From Rhodanobacter denitrificans (lineage in GTDB: Bacteria; Pseudomonadota; Gammaproteobacteria; Xanthomonadales; Rhodanobacteraceae), in assembly GCF_000230695.2 (NCBI RefSeq), contig NC_020541.1, positions 3,596,001-3,660,000 of the forward strand: a DNA stretch of 64,000 nt, read 5' to 3'. The notes below the pieces were generated by a model that was not told the DNA's origin, searched no databases, and worked only from the letters and a program-made list of their open reading frames with translations. Both the position numbers and the translations under genes were made by a program. This document shows positions 59,223 to 64,000 of the stretch, one piece after another (the first letter of the stretch is position 1; every line of letters begins with the position of its first letter).

Positions 59223-61073
59223 TCACTTCTTCTTCGGCAGATACAGATCGGTGATGGTGCCTTCGTAGACTTCCGCGGCCATGCCGACCGACTCGCCCAG
59301 GGTCGGGTGCGGGTGGATGGTCAGCGCGATGTCGGCCGCCTCGCTGCCCATCTCGATCGCCAGCGCCAGTTCGGAAATCAGGTCGCCGGCATGCACGCCG
59401 ACGATGCCGGCGCCGACGATGCGGTGGGTTTCTTCGTCGAAGATCAGCTTGGTGAAACCCTCGGTGCGGTCGATGCCGATGGCGCGGCCCGAGGCCGCCC
59501 ACGGGAACTTGCCCACGCCGACCTTCAGGCCCTTCTCCTTCGCCTCGCGTTCGGTCACGCCGACCCAGGCGATTTCCGGATCGGTGTAGGCGACCGACGG
59601 GATCACCCGCGCGTCGAAATGGCTCTTCTGCCCGGCCACAGCCTGCGCCGCGACGTGCGCCTCGTGGGTGGCCTTGTGCGCCAGCATCGGCTGGCCGACC
59701 AGGTCGCCGATGGCGAAGATGTGCGGCACGTTGGTGCGCATCTGCGTGTCGACGTTGATGAAGCCGCGCTCGGTCACCGCCACGCCGGCCTTGTCCGCGC
59801 CGATCTTGTTGCCGTTCGGCGAGCGGCCCACCGCGACCAGCACGCGGTCGAACAGCGTGGTCTCGGGGATGCTGTCGCCTTCGTAGCCGACCTCGATGCC
59901 CTTCTTGGTGGCCTTGGCGCTGACCACCTTGGTCTTCAGGTGCACGCCCTTGAGCTTGTTGCCCAGACGCTTGGCCAGTGGCCTGATCAGGTCGGTGTCG
60001 GCGCCGGGGATCAGCTGGTCCATGAACTCGACCACGGTCACCGCACTGCCCAGCGCCGAGTACACCGTGGCCATTTCCAGGCCGATGATGCCGCCACCGA
60101 CGACCAGCAGGTTCTTCGGCACGTCCTTCAGTTCCAGCGCGCCGGTGGAATCCATCACGCGCTCGTCGTCCCAGGGGAACGCCGGCAGCTTCACCGACTG
60201 CGAACCGGCAGCAATGATCGCGTGCTCGAAGCGCAGCAGCTTCACGCCATCGGCCGTCTGGACTTCCATCTCATGCGGCGACACGAACATGCCGTTGCCC
60301 ATCAGCGTGCGCACCTTGCGCTGCTTCGCCATCGTGGCGAGGCCGCCGGTGAGCTGGCCGACCACCTTGCTCTTGAAGCTGCGCAGCTTGTCGAGGTCGA
60401 TTTTCGGTGCGCCGAATGCGACACCGTGCGCGGCCATCGCTGCGGCTTCGTCGATCACCGCAGCAGCATGCAGCAGCGCCTTGGACGGGATGCAGCCCAC
60501 GTTGAGGCAGACGCCGCCGAGCGTGCCGTAGCGCTCCACCAGCACGGTGTCGACGCCGAGGTCGGCGGCGCGGAACGCGGCCGAGTAACCGCCGGGGCCG
60601 GAGCCGAGCACCACCAGCTGGCATTCGATGTCGGGCTTCTTCCCAGATGAAGCTGCCGCTTGCGGCACCTTCGCCTCCTCTCCCCCCCGGGGAGAGGATT
60701 GAGGTGAGGGGACGGGGCTTGCGGGGGGCTGGTTGCTCTTGGTCGCTTCTTCGTTGGAGCTGCCCGGTGACCCCGCACCCTCACCCCTGCCCTCTCCCGG
60801 AATGGGAGAGGGGGACGATGAGTCGGCTGTGCCGACGGTTTCCAATACGGCGATCACCGCGCCTTCGGACACTTCATCGCCCACCTTGAGCTTCAGCTCC
60901 CTGATCACGCCGGCGGCGCTGGAGGGAATCTCCATGGTCGCCTTGTCCGACTCCAGCGTGATCAGGCTTTGTTCCTTCGCCACCGTGTCGCCGGCTTTCA
61001 CCAGCACTTCGATCACCGGCACGTTGTCGTGGCCGCCGATGTCGGGAACCTTGATCTCGATCGTGTTCGCCAT
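59223..61073 (-). CDS. lpdA: Dihydrolipoamide dehydrogenase with N-terminal lipoyl domain
   Basis: 616 residues. N-terminal lipoyl domain ([29 protein letters not shown] with the lipoylated Lys) is followed by a low-complexity linker, residues about 85-145. The E3 core then has LGSGPGGYSAAFRAADLG, redox Cys pair in GGVCLNVGCIPSK, VVGGGIIGLEMA and the C-terminal HPHPTLGE catalytic His-Glu. Reoxidises lipoyl groups of the pyruvate dehydrogenase complex. The linker is encoded by two copies of an intergenic-type repeat, an oddity. ATG at 61073 has GGAGGCG nine bases upstream; 61079 is the alternative. Confidence 0.94.
   Translation of the reverse strand: MANTIEIKVPDIGGHDNVPVIEVLVKAGDTVAKEQSLITLESDKATMEIPSSAAGVIRELKLKVGDEVSEGAVIAVLETVGTADSSSPSPIPGEGRGEGAGSPGSSNEEATKSNQPPASPVPSPQSSPRGGEEAKVPQAAASSGKKPDIECQLVVLGSGPGGYSAAFRAADLGVDTVLVERYGTLGGVCLNVGCIPSKALLHAAAVIDEAAAMAAHGVAFGAPKIDLDKLRSFKSKVVGQLTGGLATMAKQRKVRTLMGNGMFVSPHEMEVQTADGVKLLRFEHAIIAAGSQSVKLPAFPWDDERVMDSTGALELKDVPKNLLVVGGGIIGLEMATVYSALGSAVTVVEFMDQLIPGADTDLIRPLAKRLGNKLKGVHLKTKVVSAKATKKGIEVGYEGDSIPETTLFDRVLVAVGRSPNGNKIGADKAGVAVTERGFINVDTQMRTNVPHIFAIGDLVGQPMLAHKATHEAHVAAQAVAGQKSHFDARVIPSVAYTDPEIAWVGVTEREAKEKGLKVGVGKFPWAASGRAIGIDRTEGFTKLIFDEETHRIVGAGIVGVHAGDLISELALAIEMGSEAADIALTIHPHPTLGESVGMAAEVYEGTITDLYLPKKK
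60674..60815. repeat. Two inverted intergenic-type repeats encoding the Lpd linker
   Basis: Segments at about 60674-60719 and 60767-60815 each contain CTCTCCC...GGGAGAGG with a following GTGAGGG-GGGG tail. They lie in opposite orientation. In frame they encode SPSPIPGEGRGEGAGSP and SPVPSPQSSPRGGEE. The pattern matches dispersed CCTCTCCC-type repeats that usually lie between genes. Confidence 0.7.
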
Positions 61074-61087
61074 GGTCATCGCCTCCG

Positions 61088-62470
61088 TCAGAGCAGCAGC
61101 CGGCGGATGTCGCCGAGCTGGTTGGCGAGGAAGCTGGCGAAGCGCGCGGCGAGCGCGCCGTCGATCACCCGATGGTCATAGCTGAGCGACAGGGGAAGCA
61201 GCAGCCGCGGCGCGAATTCCTTGCCGTTCCACACGGGCTTCATCACCGACTTGGAGACGCCGAGGATGGCGACTTCCGGCGCGTTGACGATCGGCGTGAA
61301 GTAGGTGCCGCCGATGCCGCCGAGCGAGCTGATCGAGAAGCAGCCGCCGGACATCTCGGCCGGGCCGAGCTTCTTGTCGCGCGCCTTCTTCGAGATCTCG
61401 GCCAGGTCGCGCGCCAGGTCGAGCAGGCCTTTCTTGTCGCAGTCGCGGATCACCGGCACCACCAGGCCATCGGGCGTGTCCACCGCGATGCCGATGTGGA
61501 AGTACTTCTTCAGGATCAGCTTCTCGCCCGACTCGTCGAGCGAGGCATTGAATTGCGGGAACTGCTTCAGCGCGGCCACCACCGCCTTGATCTGGAACAC
61601 CAGCGGGCTGATCTTCAGGTCCCCGCCCTTATCGGACTTTTGCTCGGCGCCGAGCTGCTTGCGGAACGCCTCCATCTCGGTGATGTCGGCGTCCTCGTGC
61701 TGGGTGACGTGCGGGATCATCGCCCAGTTGCGCGCCAGGTTCGCGCCGGAGATCTTCTGGATGCGCGACAGCGGCCTCTCCTCGATCTCGCCGAACTTGG
61801 CGAAGTCGACCTTCGGCCACGGCAGCAGGTTCAGGCCGCCCACCGAGGCGGCGGCGCCGACCACCGGGCGCGCGCCGGAAGCGAGCGCGTGCTTGACGTA
61901 GGCACTGACGTCCTCGCGCTGGATGCGACCGCCGCGGCCGCTGCCCTTCACCTGCTGGATGTCTACGCCCAGCTCGCGCGCGAAGGCGCGCACCGCCGGA
62001 CTCGCGTACGGCGCGTCGCCGGGCATCACGATGTTGGCGTCGAACGGCGGGCGCGCCTGCGGCGGCACGTCGCCCTCGGGTGCGTTGTGCACGCCCTGGC
62101 CGGCGATCGGCGCGGGCTTCGGCTCGGCCGACGCGGGCGCCGTTGCGGGAGGCGCGGGTACAGGCGCCGGGGCGGGAGCTGCCGGCGCCGGCGCCGCCGC
62201 GGGCTTGGCCGCGGCCGGCTCGGCGGCGGCGCCGTCGGTTTCGATGATGGCGATCACCGCGCCCTCGGAAACCTCGTCACCCACCTTCAGCCTCACTTCC
62301 TTCACCGTGCCGGCGAACGGCGCGGGTACTTCCATGGTCGCCTTGTCCGACTCCAGCGTGATCAGGCTCTGCTCCTTCTCCACCCGGTCGCCGGCCTTGA
62401 CCAGCACTTCGATGACGGGAACGTCCGCGTGGCCGATATCGGGAACGCGGGCTTCTTTGAGGTCGGCCAT
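61088..62470 (-). CDS. aceF: Pyruvate dehydrogenase E2, dihydrolipoamide acetyltransferase
   Basis: 460 residues. One N-terminal lipoyl domain ([17 protein letters not shown]), an Ala/Pro-rich hinge, an E1/E3-binding domain ([28 protein letters not shown]) and the catalytic acetyltransferase domain ending [15 protein letters not shown] with the HxxxD motif. It transfers acetyl groups to CoA. AGGAGTC before ATG 62470 supports the start. The lpdA gene follows eight bases downstream. The E1 gene aceE is not in the window. Confidence 0.95.
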   Translation of the reverse strand: MADLKEARVPDIGHADVPVIEVLVKAGDRVEKEQSLITLESDKATMEVPAPFAGTVKEVRLKVGDEVSEGAVIAIIETDGAAAEPAAAKPAAAPAPAAPAPAPVPAPPATAPASAEPKPAPIAGQGVHNAPEGDVPPQARPPFDANIVMPGDAPYASPAVRAFARELGVDIQQVKGSGRGGRIQREDVSAYVKHALASGARPVVGAAASVGGLNLLPWPKVDFAKFGEIEERPLSRIQKISGANLARNWAMIPHVTQHEDADITEMEAFRKQLGAEQKSDKGGDLKISPLVFQIKAVVAALKQFPQFNASLDESGEKLILKKYFHIGIAVDTPDGLVVPVIRDCDKKGLLDLARDLAEISKKARDKKLGPAEMSGGCFSISSLGGIGGTYFTPIVNAPEVAILGVSKSVMKPVWNGKEFAPRLLLPLSLSYDHRVIDGALAARFASFLANQLGDIRRLLL

Positions 62471-62697
62471 GGTGACTCCTGCTGGCGATGGCGTGCCGCT
62501 CGGGGATGGCGGTCGCATACAAGACCTCAATCATAACGAAGGCACGCCCATTCCGTATGCCCGGATCAAGCGATTCCGCCGATTTTCCGGCCACCATGCG
62601 CAAGCGTATGCATGACCTTGAGCGCACGCGCGCCCCCGGCCCTTACCGTAGTCTGAGCCGCATGACCATGCCGCGCGCGCGGCGCCGGAAGACACCC

Positions 62698-63582
62698 ATG
62701 CTGACGATACGCGACCTGTCGAAAACCTATGCCAACGGCGTCAAGGCGCTGCGCAGCGTGTCGCTGGACATCCCCAACGGCATGTTCGGCCTGCTCGGCC
62801 CGAACGGCGCGGGCAAGTCATCGCTGATGCGCACCATCGCCACGCTGCAGGACCCGGACGAGGGCACGATCCGGCTGGACGGGATGGACCTGCTGGCCGA
62901 CAAGCAGGCCACCCGCCGCCTGCTCGGCTACCTGCCGCAGGAGTTCGGCGTGTACCCGAAGGTGTCGGCCGAGGCGATGCTTGAGCACTTCGCGATCCTC
63001 AAGGGCGTCACCGTGAAAGGCGAGCGGCGCGAACTGGTCGAGTCGCTGCTGCGCCAGGTGAATCTGTGGGACGTGCGCAAGCGCAAGCTCGGCACCTATT
63101 CCGGCGGCATGCGCCAGCGTTTCGGCATTGCGCAGGCGCTGATCGGCGACCCGCGGCTGGTGATCGTCGACGAGCCCACCGCCGGGCTCGACCCGGAAGA
63201 GCGCAACCGCTTCCTCAACCTGCTGGCCGAAATCGGCGAACGCGTGGTGGTGATCCTGTCCACCCACATCGTGGCGGACGTCACCGACCTGTGCTCGCAC
63301 ATGGCGATCATCGGCCAGGGCCAGGTGCTGCTCAGCGGCGAGCCGGCCGAGGCGATCCGCTCGCTGGAAGGCCGCGTGTGGCGGCGCACGATCGACAAGG
63401 CCGCACTGGACGGCTACCGCGCCCGCATGAACATCCTGTCCACCCGACTCGCCGGCGGCCGCACCCTGCTGCACGTGCTGGCCGATGCGCAGCCAGAAGA
63501 CGGCTTCGAACCCGTCGTGCCCGACCTGGAAGACGTCTACTTCGGCCGCCTGCGCGCGCAGGCCACCGCCCGCGCCGCCTGA
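62698..63582 (+). CDS. ABC transporter ATP-binding protein
   Basis: 294 residues. Walker A GPNGAGKSS, Q-loop LPQEFGVYP, signature YSGGMRQR, Walker B LVIVDEPTAGLD and the switch His in STHIVADV. Resembles ABC-2-type exporters. ATG at 62698 (MLTIRDLSKTYANG) has GGAAG upstream; an upstream extension to 62488 is basic and unlikely. It pairs with the permease gene that starts 32 bases after its stop. Confidence 0.93.
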   Translation: MLTIRDLSKTYANGVKALRSVSLDIPNGMFGLLGPNGAGKSSLMRTIATLQDPDEGTIRLDGMDLLADKQATRRLLGYLPQEFGVYPKVSAEAMLEHFAILKGVTVKGERRELVESLLRQVNLWDVRKRKLGTYSGGMRQRFGIAQALIGDPRLVIVDEPTAGLDPEERNRFLNLLAEIGERVVVILSTHIVADVTDLCSHMAIIGQGQVLLSGEPAEAIRSLEGRVWRRTIDKAALDGYRARMNILSTRLAGGRTLLHVLADAQPEDGFEPVVPDLEDVYFGRLRAQATARAA

Positions 63583-63614
63583 CACCAGCTGCCGACACCC
63601 GGACGGGAATACCG

Positions 63615-64000
63615 ATGTTCTTCGAGATACTTCGCTTCGAACTGCGCCAGCAACTGAAGGCGCCGCTGTTCTGGATCGTCGCGGCGGTATTCGGCGCGCT
63701 GGCGTTCGCGCTGGCCAGCACCGACGCGGTGATCGTCGGCGGCGCCAGCGGCAACGTGTTGCGCAACGCGCCGCTGGTGATCGCGCGGCTGCTCGGCGTG
63801 CTCACCGTGCTCAGCATCTTCCTGGTGACGGTGTTCGTGGCCGGCGCGGCGCTGCGTGATTTCGACAATCGCACCGCGGAGCTGTTCTTCACCACGCCGC
63901 TGAGCCGCGGCGCCTACCTCGGCGGCCGCTTCGCCGCCGGCTATCTCGCCGCGCTGGCGGTCATGCTGGCCTGCGCGCTGGGCGTCGCCGTCGGCGGCCT
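63615..64000 (+). CDS. ABC-2-type permease, N-terminal part, cut by the window edge
   Basis: 128 residues visible. MFFEILRFELRQQLKAPLFW opens the protein, followed by a first helix (IVAAVFGALAFALA), a second (LLGVLTVLSIFLVTVFVAGA) and the RDFDNRTAELFFTTPLSR segment typical of ABC-2 permeases. A third helix runs into the edge. In related bacteria such permeases are often fused to an M1-type aminopeptidase domain, which would lie outside the window; that is only a possibility. Confidence 0.82.
   Translation, partial: MFFEILRFELRQQLKAPLFWIVAAVFGALAFALASTDAVIVGGASGNVLRNAPLVIARLLGVLTVLSIFLVTVFVAGAALRDFDNRTAELFFTTPLSRGAYLGGRFAAGYLAALAVMLACALGVAVGG

Overview
The window is GC-rich chromosomal DNA (roughly two thirds G+C by eye) of a Gram-negative bacterium. 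It has outer-membrane TonB receptors, lipoproteins, an RND metal pump with an outer-membrane factor, a Tat-type leader and meso-DAP enzymes. A Xanthomonas/Caulobacter-type TonB receptor, the style of the dispersed repeats and the gene complement point to the Xanthomonadales, most likely Rhodanobacteraceae (Rhodanobacter/Dyella-like). That placement is inference. I see no rRNA, tRNA, CRISPR array, insertion sequence or prophage.

Region 1 (451-18805) is the most striking part: two divergent operons that look like one peptidoglycan-peptide scavenging locus. The leftward operon (7200 to 451) encodes a DUF819 membrane protein, a secreted NlpC/P60 endopeptidase, an L-Ala-D/L-Glu epimerase, an RpiR/MurR-type regulator, a secreted L,D-transpeptidase-fold protein and a DAACS symporter. 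The rightward run (7361 to 18805) encodes a secreted transglutaminase-fold protein, an Oar-like TonB receptor, a diaminopimelate decarboxylase, an M19 dipeptidase, two serine DD-peptidase/beta-lactamase-fold proteins, a VanX-type D,D-dipeptidase and a lipoprotein amidase of the AmiD/AmpD type. Together they could cut muropeptides to amino acids, epimerise L-Ala-D-Glu, decarboxylate DAP to lysine and import the products. A 12-bp palindrome lies between the operons. A truncated FitA-like antitoxin sits at the left edge.

Region 2 (18815-24667, leftward) is a heavy-metal efflux operon (OMF, MFP and RND genes). Region 3 (24872-36391) is an N-acetylgalactosamine/galactosamine locus: TonB receptor, DeoR-type AgaR-like repressor, secreted amidohydrolase, Tat-exported GH36 enzyme, DMT permease, AgaZ/KbaZ, AgaS and an AgaK-like kinase. 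Both intergenic regions around the repressor and the hydrolase carry repeated CGAAA half-sites, a likely shared operator. trpE follows convergently.

Region 4 (37888-39480) is an AT-rich island with two unrecognised genes. Region 5 (39504-45580) holds a two-component system resembling the proteobacterial dedicated-sortase pair (no sortase seen), two small ORFs, a strongly structured intergenic segment, rpe followed by a tandem-repeated copy of its own 3' end, djlA and a cytochrome c.

Region 6 (45707-64000) is mostly ordinary: purC, an Mpo1-like protein, small membrane proteins, a secreted clan GH-A hydrolase with an APC permease, an ATP-grasp gene with a flippase-like membrane protein, dinB, a TRIC channel, an ECF sigma gene with a fused anti-sigma-like ORF, a dapB-like gene lacking the catalytic His pair, lpd and aceF, and an ABC transporter running off the right edge. 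Short dispersed repeats have entered or abut coding sequence in several places (14556-14642, 2499-2587, 44385-44472, 60674-60815).
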